Source: Fulvimarina sp040239565
GTDB taxonomy: Bacteria > Pseudomonadota > Alphaproteobacteria > Rhizobiales > Rhizobiaceae
Assembly: GCF_040239565.1 (NCBI RefSeq)
Contig: NZ_JBEHWS010000001.1
Span: 62,001 to 126,000, forward strand
Reading direction: 5' to 3'
DNA length: 64,000 nucleotides
Below, piece after piece: positions 25,345-33,886 of this stretch. Below the pieces are notes generated by a model, which had not been told where the DNA came from, searched no databases, and was given only the letters and a program-made list of their open reading frames with translations. Position 1 is the first letter of the stretch, and each line of letters opens with the position of its first letter. The position numbers and the translations under genes are program-made.

Positions 25345-26531
25345 CAAGATGCTCGAAGCCAATCTTCCTCGTAGCGCGTCTCCCCGCACCTGGCGAAGCG
25401 GGCGAGACGTTCGATCTCCGTGGTGAGCGCCTCGATCCTCGTTGAAGAGTTTCTGACACCCTTCTCCGCCCAGTAGGCACGGACATTCAGCGCACCGCGC
25501 GCTCTGTCGGCCTTTGCATCGAGACGGCCGATGATGCGGTCGCCCTGGAGGACGGGGAAGACATAATAGCCGTATTGGCGCTTGGGCTCGGGCACGAAGA
25601 CCTCGATCCGGTAGAAGAAGCTAAACAGGCGCTCCGTCCGGTTCCGGTCGCGCAGCATCGGATCGAAGGGGGAGAGAATTTTCACCCGCGTCGCATTGGC
25701 CGGCATCTCGGGGATGGTCTCGGCAAGGTTCGGACGCGCTATGTGGCGGCGGAGGCGCCCGTCGGCGCCCTCGATGTCGACATGTTCGAGACGGCCTGCT
25801 TCCAGTTCGCGTGCAACCCATGCCTTCGCCTCAGCCGGGGTGATCAGCTTCCAGAAGGCCGCGAGTTCGCCGGAGGTCGCGAAGCCGAGCCTGTCGAGCG
25901 CGGCGGCGCAGGACCAGTCGATGGTCTCTTCGAGGCTCGCCGTCCGGCAGTCCGGATAGACGCGGGCGGCGAGATCATAGATTTTGTTGAAATTTTCGCG
26001 CCGGCTCACCGCCAGGCGGCCCGTCCGCCAGAGAAATTCGAGCGCGGTCTTGGAAGGGTGCCACTCCCACCATCCGCTCCCTGAGCGTTCCTCCTCGTGG
26101 CCGATATCACCGACACCCACGGCTCCTTCCGCTTCGATATGGTTGAGCGTTTCGTCGAGCTTTGCCTGAAACTCCGGACCACGCCATTGCTTGAAGCGTT
26201 CCAGCAGCGCCGGATAGGTGCGCTCGAACTTCATCTTCCAATAGGGCAGGAAATCCATCGGAATGACGGAAGCATCATGCGTCCAGTGCTCGAAGATCGC
26301 CCGGTCGCGCTCCATCAGCAGTTTCAGCGCCTTCGGTTTGTAGCCGGGATGCCGGGCGCGGAGGATCATGTGATGGGCGCGCTCCACGGTGCGGATGGAG
26401 TCGAGCTGAACGAAGCCGAGATCAGTGACGAGGTTTTTGAGATCCGCGCCGCTCGCACCATGTCCCGCCAGCAGGTGCCGATCCATGAAGATGTGCCGTG
26501 CGTCGCGATTGTTCAGAACCCGAATCGTCAT
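25344..26531 (-). CDS. ycaQ: YcaQ-family winged-helix DNA glycosylase
   Basis: A 395-residue HTH_42 (AlkZ/YcaQ) protein; the E. coli member unhooks interstrand crosslinks and N7-alkylguanine. The catalytic QxD motif is present as VQLDSI (Gln42-x-Asp44). Other family runs are the early RIFxDRHxL equivalent (HIFMDRHLL), HWTHDASVIPMDFLPYW, and PFDPMLRDRNRTERLFSFFYRIEVFVPEPKR split across the C-terminal half. It is monocistronic and points toward holA. Confidence 0.9.
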   Translation of the reverse strand: MTIRVLNNRDARHIFMDRHLLAGHGASGADLKNLVTDLGFVQLDSIRTVERAHHMILRARHPGYKPKALKLLMERDRAIFEHWTHDASVIPMDFLPYWKMKFERTYPALLERFKQWRGPEFQAKLDETLNHIEAEGAVGVGDIGHEEERSGSGWWEWHPSKTALEFLWRTGRLAVSRRENFNKIYDLAARVYPDCRTASLEETIDWSCAAALDRLGFATSGELAAFWKLITPAEAKAWVARELEAGRLEHVDIEGADGRLRRHIARPNLAETIPEMPANATRVKILSPFDPMLRDRNRTERLFSFFYRIEVFVPEPKRQYGYYVFPVLQGDRIIGRLDAKADRARGALNVRAYWAEKGVRNSSTRIEALTTEIERLARFARCGETRYEEDWLRAS

Positions 26532-26678
26532 TGCGCTGCCTTCGAGGCTGTTCCGCCGCAGCCCTATCGATTGAACCCGAGCGGTGCCCGGTTCGTTGGC
26601 CCCGCAAACCGTTCGCCATTCACTTTATGGCCAGACCGCAGCTGATGCGCGCCGGCCGCAAGACAAGGATATCCCCAT

Positions 26679-27077
26679 ATGGGCTTCACCAATTTCAGCC
26701 CGCTCGGCGTCGTCATCGCAGCGATCGCCGCCTTCCTCTTTGGTTTCTTCTGGCACCGTCTCCTCGAAAAGCCCTGGATGACCGCCGCCGGCTACGCCAG
26801 CAAGCCGGCGCTGAAGCCCGGACCCTTGGTGATCGTCTTCATCGCCTATATCGTGATCGCCGGTATGCTGGCCGGTCTGACGGCCCATATCGGGAATGTC
26901 GGCATCTACGAGACCTTCGTCACCGGCATCCTCGTCTGGGCCGGGTTCGTGCTCGCGACGATCGTCGTCGACCATTCCTTCGAGGCCCGTTCGCGCAAAC
27001 TCACCTACATCAATGCCGGCCATTGGTTCGGTGTCTTTCTGATCATGAGCGTCATCATCGGCCTCTTCGGCGGTTGA
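26679..27077 (+). CDS. DUF1761 membrane protein
   Basis: A 132-residue protein with four hydrophobic segments (about residues 9-27, 48-67, 79-98, 113-131). It opens NFSPLGVVIAAIAAFLFGFFWH and has KPWMTAAGY, both typical of DUF1761 proteins, whose function is unknown. CAAGGATATCC precedes the ATG. The 228 bases to acs hold no gene I can support. Confidence 0.85.
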   Translation: MGFTNFSPLGVVIAAIAAFLFGFFWHRLLEKPWMTAAGYASKPALKPGPLVIVFIAYIVIAGMLAGLTAHIGNVGIYETFVTGILVWAGFVLATIVVDHSFEARSRKLTYINAGHWFGVFLIMSVIIGLFGG

Positions 27078-27305
27078 CGATAGTCGAAGCGAGCCCCTGC
27101 CGGAACCGTGATTAGCGGTCCGGCCGGCACGGCGTCCGACTTACGACGGATTGCCAGATGCCGCAGGGAAGTTATGTCTTTGTGGAGGGCATCGCGGGCG
27201 CAATTGCGGAAAGCCGGCGGGATCTGATCGTCCCGTCGCGGTTTTTGCGTTGGCAACAGGCCGCGGAGCGAGACGAAATCACACGACTCTGGGAGGAGTA
27301 GCCGA

Positions 27306-29261
27306 ATGACGATGATCGAAGTCAAGGACGAGTGGAAATCGCGCGCCAAGATCGACAAGGCCACGTATGACGAGTGGTACAAGAAGTCGATTGAGGATCC
27401 GGAAGGCTTCTGGAAGGAACACGCCAAGCGCATCGACTGGATCAAGGAACCGACCAAGATCAAGTCGATCAACTACATGTACCCGGACGTTTCGATCAAA
27501 TGGTTCGAGGATGGTGAGCTCAACGTCTGTTACAACTGCGTCGACCGGCACCTGAAGGACAAGGGCGACCAGACTGCGATCCTCTGGGAGGCCGACGAGC
27601 CCGGCAACGCCCAGCACATTACGTTCAAGCAGCTTCACGAGCATGTCTCGAAGTTCGCCAACGTCCTGAAGGAGCTCGGCGTCAAGAAGGGCGACCGTGT
27701 CGTCATTTACCTGCCGATGATCCCGCAGGCGGCCTATGCCATGCTCGCCTGCGCCCGTATCGGTGCGATCCATTCGGTGGTGTTCGCCGGCTTCTCGCCC
27801 CAGGCGCTGCGTGATCGGGTCAACGATTCCGAAGCCAAGGTCGTCATCACGGCGAACCATGCGCCGCGCGGTGGCAAGGCGACACCGCTGAAGAAGAACA
27901 CCGACAAGGCTTTCGAAGGGATCGAGGGCGACGTCAAATGCCTCGTGGTCAAGCGCACCGGCGACGACACGCCGATGACGGACGGCCGCGACTTCTGGCT
28001 GCACGAAATGGAATCCAAGGTCGGCAACGACTGCGAATGTGAGCCGATGAACGCGGAAGACCCGCTCTTCATTCTCTACACTTCCGGCTCGACCGGTAAG
28101 CCGAAGGGCGTCGTCCATACCTCGGGCGGCTACATCGTCTACACATCGATGACCCATGAATACGTCTTCGATTATCATCCGGGCGACATCTACTGGTGCA
28201 CCGCGGACGTGGGCTGGATCACCGGCCACAGCTACATCGTCTATGGTCCGCTCGCGAACGGCGCGACGACGCTCGTCTTCGAATCGACGCCGACCTATCC
28301 GGATGCCTCGCGTTGCTGGAAGGTGTGCGAGGAGCACAAGGTCAACCAGTTCTATACCGCGCCGACCGCGATCCGCGCCCTCATGGGCAAGGGCCGCAAG
28401 CATGTCGAAGGGCATGATCTTTCAGCGCTGAAAATTCTAGGCACCGTGGGCGAACCCATCAATCCGGAAGCCTGGAACTGGTATTACGAGGAAGTCGGCC
28501 AGTCCAACGTGCCGATCGTCGACACCTATTGGCAGACCGAGACGGGCGGCATCCTGATCACGCCGCTGCCGGGTGCGACCCCGCTCAGGCCGGGCGCGGC
28601 CTCCAAGCCGTTCTTCGGCGTCAAGCCGGTGATCCTCGATCCGCAGTCCGGCGATGTTCTGGAAGGCAACGGCGTCGAAGGCGTCATCGCCATGGCCGAT
28701 TCCTGGCCGAGCCAGATGCGCACGGTTTACAAGAACCATGAGCGGTTCGTGAACACCTACTTCCAGCAATACAAGGGCTACTACTTCACCGAGGACGGCG
28801 CCAAGCGCGACGAGGACGGCTATATCTGGATCACCGGCCGCGTCGACGACGTGATCAATGTCTCGGGCCACCGCATGGGGACCGCCGAGGTCGAGAGCGC
28901 GCTCGTTGCCCATAAAGCGGTGTCCGAGGCGGCGGTCGTCGGCTTCCCGCACGAGGTGAAGGGCCAGGGTATCTACTGCTATGTGACCCTGATGGAGGGT
29001 ACCGAACCGAGCGACGATCTGCGGGATGAACTCGTCAAGCATGTGCGTTCGGAGATCGGTCCGATTGCCAAGCCGGATGCCTTACAGTTCGCGCCGGACA
29101 TGCCGAAGACCCGCTCGGGCAAGATCATGCGCCGCATCCTGCGCAAGATTGCCGAGGACAAGCTCGACGAACTGGGCGACACCTCAACGCTCGCCGATCC
29201 GTCGGTGGTCGATCACCTGATCGAGAACCGCCAGAACAAGGGCGGCGAAGCTTCGAGCTGA
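27306..29261 (+). CDS. acsA: Acetyl-CoA synthetase
   Basis: A 651-residue AMP-forming ligase: acetate + CoA + ATP to acetyl-CoA. The P-loop-like A3 motif YTSGSTGKPKG lies near residues 258-268. DTYWQTETGG is the A5 motif, ITGRVDDVINVSGHRMGTAEVE the A7-A8 hinge, and RSGKIMRR near residue 606 carries the lysine acetylated in the Sir2/Pat switch. A GGGAGGAG ribosome-binding site precedes the ATG. It is monocistronic, followed by the noncoding stretch at 29262-29843. Confidence 0.97.
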   Translation: MTMIEVKDEWKSRAKIDKATYDEWYKKSIEDPEGFWKEHAKRIDWIKEPTKIKSINYMYPDVSIKWFEDGELNVCYNCVDRHLKDKGDQTAILWEADEPGNAQHITFKQLHEHVSKFANVLKELGVKKGDRVVIYLPMIPQAAYAMLACARIGAIHSVVFAGFSPQALRDRVNDSEAKVVITANHAPRGGKATPLKKNTDKAFEGIEGDVKCLVVKRTGDDTPMTDGRDFWLHEMESKVGNDCECEPMNAEDPLFILYTSGSTGKPKGVVHTSGGYIVYTSMTHEYVFDYHPGDIYWCTADVGWITGHSYIVYGPLANGATTLVFESTPTYPDASRCWKVCEEHKVNQFYTAPTAIRALMGKGRKHVEGHDLSALKILGTVGEPINPEAWNWYYEEVGQSNVPIVDTYWQTETGGILITPLPGATPLRPGAASKPFFGVKPVILDPQSGDVLEGNGVEGVIAMADSWPSQMRTVYKNHERFVNTYFQQYKGYYFTEDGAKRDEDGYIWITGRVDDVINVSGHRMGTAEVESALVAHKAVSEAAVVGFPHEVKGQGIYCYVTLMEGTEPSDDLRDELVKHVRSEIGPIAKPDALQFAPDMPKTRSGKIMRRILRKIAEDKLDELGDTSTLADPSVVDHLIENRQNKGGEASS

Positions 29262-29324
29262 GTCAAAAAACATGTGGATAGCGGGGAAAAGTGCGCATCG
29301 CGCATCACGTTATCCACGGGTATT

Positions 29325-29382
29325 GTCAAGACTCTCTCTTGACATGAGTCTTCGTCGAATCGCTGGGGTTTTGACGAAGACT
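29325..29382. repeat. Two inverted repeats downstream of acsA
   Basis: GTCAAGA (29325-29331) pairs with TCTTGAC (29337-29343), and AGTCTTCGTC (29347-29356) pairs with GACGAAGACT (29373-29382). Neither is followed by a T-run. They may end the acsA transcript or belong to the adjacent RNA locus. Confidence 0.7.
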
Positions 29383-29411
29383 TTGGATAGCGCTAAGCAG
29401 ACTGAGCGATC

Positions 29412-29436
29412 AAAAAAAGCCCCGCTCTCGCGGGGC
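29412..29436 (-). terminator. Strong intrinsic terminator of a leftward transcript
   Basis: GCCCCGC (29419-29425) and GCGGGGC (29430-29436) form a 7-bp all-G/C-type stem with a 4-base loop. On the minus strand it is followed by seven T (29418-29412). No protein gene convincingly ends here, so it supports an RNA gene to its right. Confidence 0.88.
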
Positions 29437-29784
29437 AATTTGAGTAAGTCGTGATAGCTAGGTTGGGTGATAAACCGTATTAGTGGTACGGTCTTCTCCT
29501 GCAGTGAGAGCATACGTGCTCCCACTGCCCTAGTCTAAATCTCCAGTAGTCCATGACGGACACTGGACGGTTTATCGGACAAGATACTCGCATTGCGAGC
29601 CTCCTTGCTAAGCGGCAAGAAGGGCTTGCCTGCCCCCTCGCTGGTATCCAGCGAAGAAGTCACTGGATGCTGGATCAGCGCGGGCAGGTATTTGTCCGAT
29701 AACATTTCCCCGTAACTGCACACGAAATATTCGTCTAGCGCAGATCTTGATCGCTAGGCGTTCTTCCACAGCTTTTACGAAAAG
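29412..29784 (-). ncRNA. Candidate structured noncoding RNA (about 370 nt)
   Basis: The evidence is a minus-strand TATAAT at 29790-29795, a strong terminator at 29412-29436, and dense stems between. The stems are 29722-29726/29730-29734, 29735-29740/29752-29757, a 10-bp closing stem 29573-29582/29692-29701 that encloses 29587-29599, 29604-29619 and 29629-29635/29682-29688 (with 29639-29653 inside), then 29543-29566, 29501-29512/29517-29528 and 29474-29479/29487-29492. In the 12-bp stem one pair is G-U on the minus strand but A-C on the plus strand, favouring the minus strand. It does not match what I recall of RNase P, tmRNA, 6S or 4.5S RNA. A 62-codon frame (29535-29723) overlaps, so a small mRNA is the alternative. 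Confidence 0.45.
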
Positions 29785-29789
29785 TGAGA

Positions 29790-29815
29790 ATTATAGTGCA
29801 CCACATCTGGGTGCA
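29790..29815 (-). promoter_or_regulatory. Promoter and operator-like palindrome for the candidate RNA
   Basis: TATAAT on the minus strand (29790-29795) is flanked upstream by TGCACC-N7-GGTGCA (29797-29815), a palindrome filling the -10/-35 spacer, as expected of a repressor or activator site. A clear -35 hexamer is not visible. The same DNA is the upstream region of the rightward gene at 29844. Confidence 0.45.
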
Positions 29816-29843
29816 GCAGTCTCTTCAACGAGGCTATAGGCAA

Positions 29844-30179
29844 ATGACGGCCTCTAACCATCCCGTAACCCTGGACGGGCGTTATTTCGTCGCAAAGGGG
29901 CGGCTCTGGCGAAAGAGCGATCCGCGGCTTTCCGAAGAGGAACGGCAGGACGCGGTGCGCGATCTCATGAAGGCGCGCCGTGCCGTGAAGAAGGCTTCAA
30001 GCGCTGAAGACGAGCGCGCGGCGCGAGAGGCTGTCGATGCCGCCAAACGGCGGCTTGGCGAGCGCGGCCCCGTCTGGTGGGATGACGGTGCGCCAGACGA
30101 AACGCATAAGGCGCCTTGGAATTCCTCCTACGCCGAGTGGTGGGCCGCTCAAGAGGAGGTATGCGAAGACGACAGTTGA
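29844..30179 (+). CDS. Conserved small protein of unknown function
   Basis: A 111-residue soluble, charged protein: YFVAKGRLWRKSDPRLSEEERQ, then a helical region (DLMKARRAVKKA) and the closing RLGERGPVWWDDGAPDETHKAPWNSSYAEWW. From memory this pattern (GRLWR..P.LSE..R....LM.ARRAV....RGPVWW.DGAPD) recurs in many proteobacterial hypothetical proteins, none characterised. ATG 29844 follows GAGGC/TAGGC; the upstream extension to 29784 runs into the candidate RNA promoter. A 7-bp inverted repeat (30235-30252) lies downstream; otherwise nothing is seen in the 291 bases before the next gene. Confidence 0.75.
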   Translation: MTASNHPVTLDGRYFVAKGRLWRKSDPRLSEEERQDAVRDLMKARRAVKKASSAEDERAAREAVDAAKRRLGERGPVWWDDGAPDETHKAPWNSSYAEWWAAQEEVCEDDS

Positions 30180-30470
30180 ACGCCGGTCCAGAACGGTTGG
30201 CGCGCGTCGGAATTGATGCGTTTTCGCAACGGCGATGCAAGCTTTCTTGCATAGGGCCTGAAACTGTCACCGTTTTGCCGTTCTCTTCGGTTGAAAAGCG
30301 CGTGCCGTGGGGTTTGAGGAAGCCTTGCGAAACTTATTGCCGGTCTCGACAGCGTGCCGCCCGTTCAGTGAACGTTCAAGCGTTCAGCCGAAGATGGCGG
30401 ATTATCGTCTTGGGCCGTGCCGTGATATTGCGACCGCGCCCATGACGGGCCATCCGACAAGGATCTGTAA

Positions 30471-31292
30471 ATGACTTCATTCAAGACCATGCTGAAGGGA
30501 CTAGGCATTGCCGCCGCCCTTTCGCTCGGCGCCACCTCCGCTTATGCGCAGCAGTGCGGCAACGGCCCGGGCGGCTTCGAGCAGTGGAAGCAGCAATTCG
30601 CGCGTGTCGCCCAGCAGAACGGCGTCGGCAACCGCGGCCTCCAGGCGCTTGCCAACGCCAGCTACAACCAGAAGACCATCCGCATTGATCGCGCCGCCCA
30701 GAAGGGCGGCTCGGCCTTCACGATGAGCCTCGACACCTTTCTGAAGAAGCGCGGTGGGGCTTCGATCGTCGCGACCGGCAAGCGCAAGCTCGCCCAGAAC
30801 CGCGGTATGTTCAGCGATATCGAGCGCCGCTACGGTGTGCCGCCCGGGCCGCTGCTCGCCATCTGGGGCATGGAAACGGGCTTCGGCGGGTTCATGGGCG
30901 GCGAGAACGTCGTCTCTTCGGCAGCGACCATCGCTTATGACTGCCGCCGGTCGGACTTCTTCAAGCCGCATCTCATCGCGGCCCTTCAGCTGATCGATCG
31001 CGGCGGCCTTTCGCCGAACTCGCGCGGCGCGGGCCATGGCGAATACGGCCACACGCAGTTCCTGGCCGCCAACATCCTGCGCTACGGCGTCGATGCCGAC
31101 GGCAATGGCCGCGTCGACCTCGCCAGCAGCCGCGACGCGCTCTATTCGACCGCCAACTTCCTGCGCTCGCATGGCATGACGCAGAACTACCAGCAGGGCC
31201 AGGCCGGCTATCGCGGCATCCAGGGCTGGAACGCTGCGCCTGTCTACCAGCAGGCGATCGCCTATCTCGGCGCACAGATCGACGGCCGCTGA
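30471..31292 (+). CDS. Periplasmic lytic murein transglycosylase (MltB-like)
   Basis: A 273-residue peptidoglycan lytic transglycosylase of the SLT_2/MltB type. A signal peptide ends at AYAQQ (about residue 26). The catalytic glutamate is Glu135 in IWGMETGFGG. Other supporting runs are GVPPGPLLA, GHGEYGHTQFLAANILRYGVDADGNG and the Tyr/Asn-rich end. It lacks the peptidoglycan-binding C-terminal domain found in some relatives. AAGGA precedes the ATG, and a clear terminator follows. Confidence 0.9.
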   Translation: MTSFKTMLKGLGIAAALSLGATSAYAQQCGNGPGGFEQWKQQFARVAQQNGVGNRGLQALANASYNQKTIRIDRAAQKGGSAFTMSLDTFLKKRGGASIVATGKRKLAQNRGMFSDIERRYGVPPGPLLAIWGMETGFGGFMGGENVVSSAATIAYDCRRSDFFKPHLIAALQLIDRGGLSPNSRGAGHGEYGHTQFLAANILRYGVDADGNGRVDLASSRDALYSTANFLRSHGMTQNYQQGQAGYRGIQGWNAAPVYQQAIAYLGAQIDGR

Positions 31293-31318
31293 TCGCGATC
31301 ACTTTCGACGACATGACG

Positions 31319-31350
31319 AAGCCCCGGTCGTTCAGCGGCCGGGGCTTTTT
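31319..31350 (+). terminator. Intrinsic terminator after the transglycosylase gene
   Basis: AAGCCCCGG and CCGGGGCTT form a 9-bp stem around TCGTTCAGCGG, followed by TTT, 27 bases after the stop. The leftward GST gene ends just beyond it. Confidence 0.85.
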
Positions 31351-31364
31351 CGTGGGCGGTCGGG

Positions 31365-32102
31365 CTATCCGCCATTGGCCGGATCGAGTTCCGGGTAGCG
31401 CCGGAAGAGGCCGTCCTTGTTGAAGCGCAGGGCGCGATCGCTGTCGATATAGGCGAGAACCTTGGGCAGATCGGCGATGGCGCGGCAGAGTTCCTGTACC
31501 TTGGGCGCGGCCCGCGATGCGCCGCCCATGGCGTTCGGGAAGGCATAGGCGAGGCCGCGGCAGGTGTGGAAGAGGCCGAGATCGGCATAGGTCATCGTCT
31601 CGCCGATAAGCCAGCCGGAGTCAGCCGGATTGTTCTCGATGAGGTTCTCGTACCAGGCGAGGAATTTCGGGATGCGTTTGAGGCGGAAGGTCTCCGCCCG
31701 GCGCGCCGCCTCCGGCTTCTGATCCTCGTAATAGAGCGAGACGCCGATCGGATGGTGGGTGTCGTGGGCCTCATTCGCGAAATCGACGGTCGTCATCGCG
31801 ATGGAGAGAGCGAAGGCCCGGTCCGCCTCCGCTTCTGGTGCGAGATCGCATTTGGCGGCCACATGGGCGCAGCAGAGTGAGGTCTGGGAGACGAGGATGC
31901 CGTCTTCGACGATGAAGGGCGGCGCGAAGGGAATGGGATAACCCTTGCGGCCCTCCAGAAAGGCCGCCATCGCATCCATGCCGCCGCCCTCGTCCTCGGG
32001 CAGGCGAACGACATCGCGATAGGGCACGCCGCCGGTTTCGAGCACCAGCCGAACATATTCGCCGCGGCCCGGAATCTGCGGCCAATAGTAGAGATCGATC
32101 AT
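31365..32102 (-). CDS. Glutathione S-transferase family protein
   Basis: A 245-residue GST-fold protein. The N-terminal thioredoxin-like domain begins LYYWPQIPGRGEYVRLVLE, with the sigma/alpha-class-like GRGE(Y/A) motif and a Tyr near the start as likely glutathione activator. The linker ILVSQTSLCC corresponds to the ESxAI/QSxAI glutathione-binding turn. The C-terminal helical domain contains TYADLGLFH with the N-capping Asp. The substrate is unknown. It stands 86 bases downstream of the mannitol dehydrogenase gene on the same strand and may be read through from it. Confidence 0.85.
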   Translation of the reverse strand: MIDLYYWPQIPGRGEYVRLVLETGGVPYRDVVRLPEDEGGGMDAMAAFLEGRKGYPIPFAPPFIVEDGILVSQTSLCCAHVAAKCDLAPEAEADRAFALSIAMTTVDFANEAHDTHHPIGVSLYYEDQKPEAARRAETFRLKRIPKFLAWYENLIENNPADSGWLIGETMTYADLGLFHTCRGLAYAFPNAMGGASRAAPKVQELCRAIADLPKVLAYIDSDRALRFNKDGLFRRYPELDPANGG

Positions 32103-32188
32103 GCTCGCCTGCCTCGAAACGTCTGTGGTCTGACGGTTCCGGAGCTACGGGCGCGCCGGCCGATGACAAGCGGCCAGCTGCCTGAATT

Positions 32189-33658
32189 CTAGGCGAGATA
32201 GCTTTCCAGCGTCGCCTTCGTGCCCTTCTCGTTGAGCATATTGAGCCAGTCGGTGAAGGGTTCTGCGAAGCGCGGCTCGTCCTTGAGGGAGCCGTAGATA
32301 TCGGTCATCTCGAGCCAGGCGGACGGGTTTTCCTTCGCGGCCTTCGCCTGTCTGGTCAGCCGCTCCCAGCTTGGATCGTTGTCGTCGATCGTCTTGCCGC
32401 TGTCGGTCTCGCCGAGGCAGTAGCGGCACCAGAGGGCGCTTTCGAGGGCGAGGCCCGAAACGTCGCGGCCCTTGGCGAGATTGTCCTTGATCGAGGGGAT
32501 GATGAATTTCGGCTGGCGGTTCGAGCCGTCGAGGCAGAGCCGGCGGATCGTGTCTGCGATCTTCGGATTGGCGAAGCGCCGCTGAATGAGCGCGAAATAA
32601 TCGTCGAGACTGGTGTCCGGCACCGGCGGCACGATGGGGATCACCTCCTCGGTCTCGACCTTTTCGAGAAAGCGCGAGACGAAATCGTTCTCCATCGCCT
32701 CATGGGCGAATTCGATGTCCATGAGGCCGGCCGGATAGGCGATGATCGCATGGCCGCCGTTGAGAATGCGGATCTTCATGGTCTCATACGGCGAGACGTC
32801 CGGCACGAACTGGACGCCCACCTGATCGAGCGCCGGGCGGCCGGCGGTGAACTTGTCCTCCAGAACCCACTGGATGAAGTCCTCGCAGAAGACCGGCCAG
32901 TCGTCGGCAATGCCGAAGTCTTCGGAAACGATGCGTCGTTCCCGGTCGCCGGTCGCGGGCGTGATGCGGTCGACCATACCGTTCGGAAAGGCGACGTTCT
33001 CGCCCACCCAGGCGGCGAATTCCGGGTCGGCTTCCTTGGCAAGGCCCATCACGGCATCCCGCGCGACGCGGCCGTTATGGGGAAGGTTGTCGCAGCTCAT
33101 TACCGTGAAAGGCGTCTGGCCTGCGTCCCGCCGGTTCCTGAGGGCTTTCAGAATGACGCCAAAAACGGTCTGCGGCGCGTCGAGGTTGTTGGCATCGGCA
33201 ACGATCTTCGGGTTTGCCGGGTCGAACTCGCCCGTCGAGGGATCGACGAAGTAGCCGCCCTCGGTGACGGTCAGCGAGACGATGCGGATGGCGGTATCGG
33301 CGAGCCGTTCGACAATCTTTTCCGGATCGCCCGGCTCCACGAAATCGATCAGAGCCCCGGTGACGCGGGCGGTGGAGCTTTCCGCCTCCTGCGCGACGAC
33401 GGTCGCGAGATAGTCCTGTTCTTTCAGCGTGTCGCGTACCTTGGCGTCGAAGGGCATCAGGCCCGCGCCGACAAAGGCCCAGTCGAGATCGCGGCCGGTC
33501 TCGAAGAGGCGGTCGAGATAGACCTGCTGATGGGCGCGGTGGAAGTTACCGACGCCGATATGGAGAATGCCGGGTTTGAGATCCGCGCGCTTGTAGGACG
33601 GCTTGGCGACATTGGCCGGCAGGTCGTCCAGGGTTCGAAGCGACAGTTTCGTGGTCAT
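32189..33658 (-). CDS. mtlK: Mannitol 2-dehydrogenase family oxidoreductase
   Basis: A 489-residue long-chain polyol dehydrogenase of the mannitol dehydrogenase / fructuronate reductase family. The Rossmann start is ILHIGVGNFHRAHQ; the catalytic region is MKIRILNGGHAIIAY, giving the Lys/Asn/His set known in Pseudomonas mannitol dehydrogenase. TVTEGGYF and SCDNLPHNG are further signatures. Mannitol to fructose is likely, but arabitol or sorbitol is possible. ATG 33658 is chosen because the protein then begins as relatives do and GGGAG lies upstream; the frame extends to 33730. No polyol ABC transporter genes flank it, which is unusual for mtlK. Confidence 0.85.
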   Translation of the reverse strand: MTTKLSLRTLDDLPANVAKPSYKRADLKPGILHIGVGNFHRAHQQVYLDRLFETGRDLDWAFVGAGLMPFDAKVRDTLKEQDYLATVVAQEAESSTARVTGALIDFVEPGDPEKIVERLADTAIRIVSLTVTEGGYFVDPSTGEFDPANPKIVADANNLDAPQTVFGVILKALRNRRDAGQTPFTVMSCDNLPHNGRVARDAVMGLAKEADPEFAAWVGENVAFPNGMVDRITPATGDRERRIVSEDFGIADDWPVFCEDFIQWVLEDKFTAGRPALDQVGVQFVPDVSPYETMKIRILNGGHAIIAYPAGLMDIEFAHEAMENDFVSRFLEKVETEEVIPIVPPVPDTSLDDYFALIQRRFANPKIADTIRRLCLDGSNRQPKFIIPSIKDNLAKGRDVSGLALESALWCRYCLGETDSGKTIDDNDPSWERLTRQAKAAKENPSAWLEMTDIYGSLKDEPRFAEPFTDWLNMLNEKGTKATLESYLA

Positions 33659-33886
33659 TCCGTGTGCTACTCCCGCCGGGAACGCCCGGCCATGCGTCTT
33701 CATGCGCGTCATTGAAGCGTCAGGCGACAATTCTTCATCGTCCGACGCTTTCGGTTTGCTTGATCCGCGCCGGGTTGGTCAAACACCGGTGCCCACTTAT
33801 TCGCCCGTCGCTCTGGACGCCATCAGAATATGGGCGGGCCTGGAAGTCAGCAAGGCTTCGCGGGGCGCTCGGATGGACGGTTGTGA

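Noticed and set aside
27279..28415. 378-codon frame antisense to acsA
   Set aside because: The sense strand is unmistakable acetyl-CoA synthetase.
29273..29318. Two DnaA-box-like 9-mers (CTATCCACA on minus, TTATCCACG on plus), plus TTATCCCCA at 20003, considered as an origin of replication
   Set aside because: Each has one mismatch. About a dozen one-mismatch 9-mers are expected by chance in 64 kb, and they are not clustered with an A/T-rich unwinding region. The parS sites suggest oriC is near, but not that it is here.
29437..29784. tmRNA, RNase P RNA or 6S RNA at the structured locus
   Set aside because: No tag-peptide coding run, no RNase P conserved core and no single long 6S-like bulged helix were visible; left as an unassigned candidate RNA.
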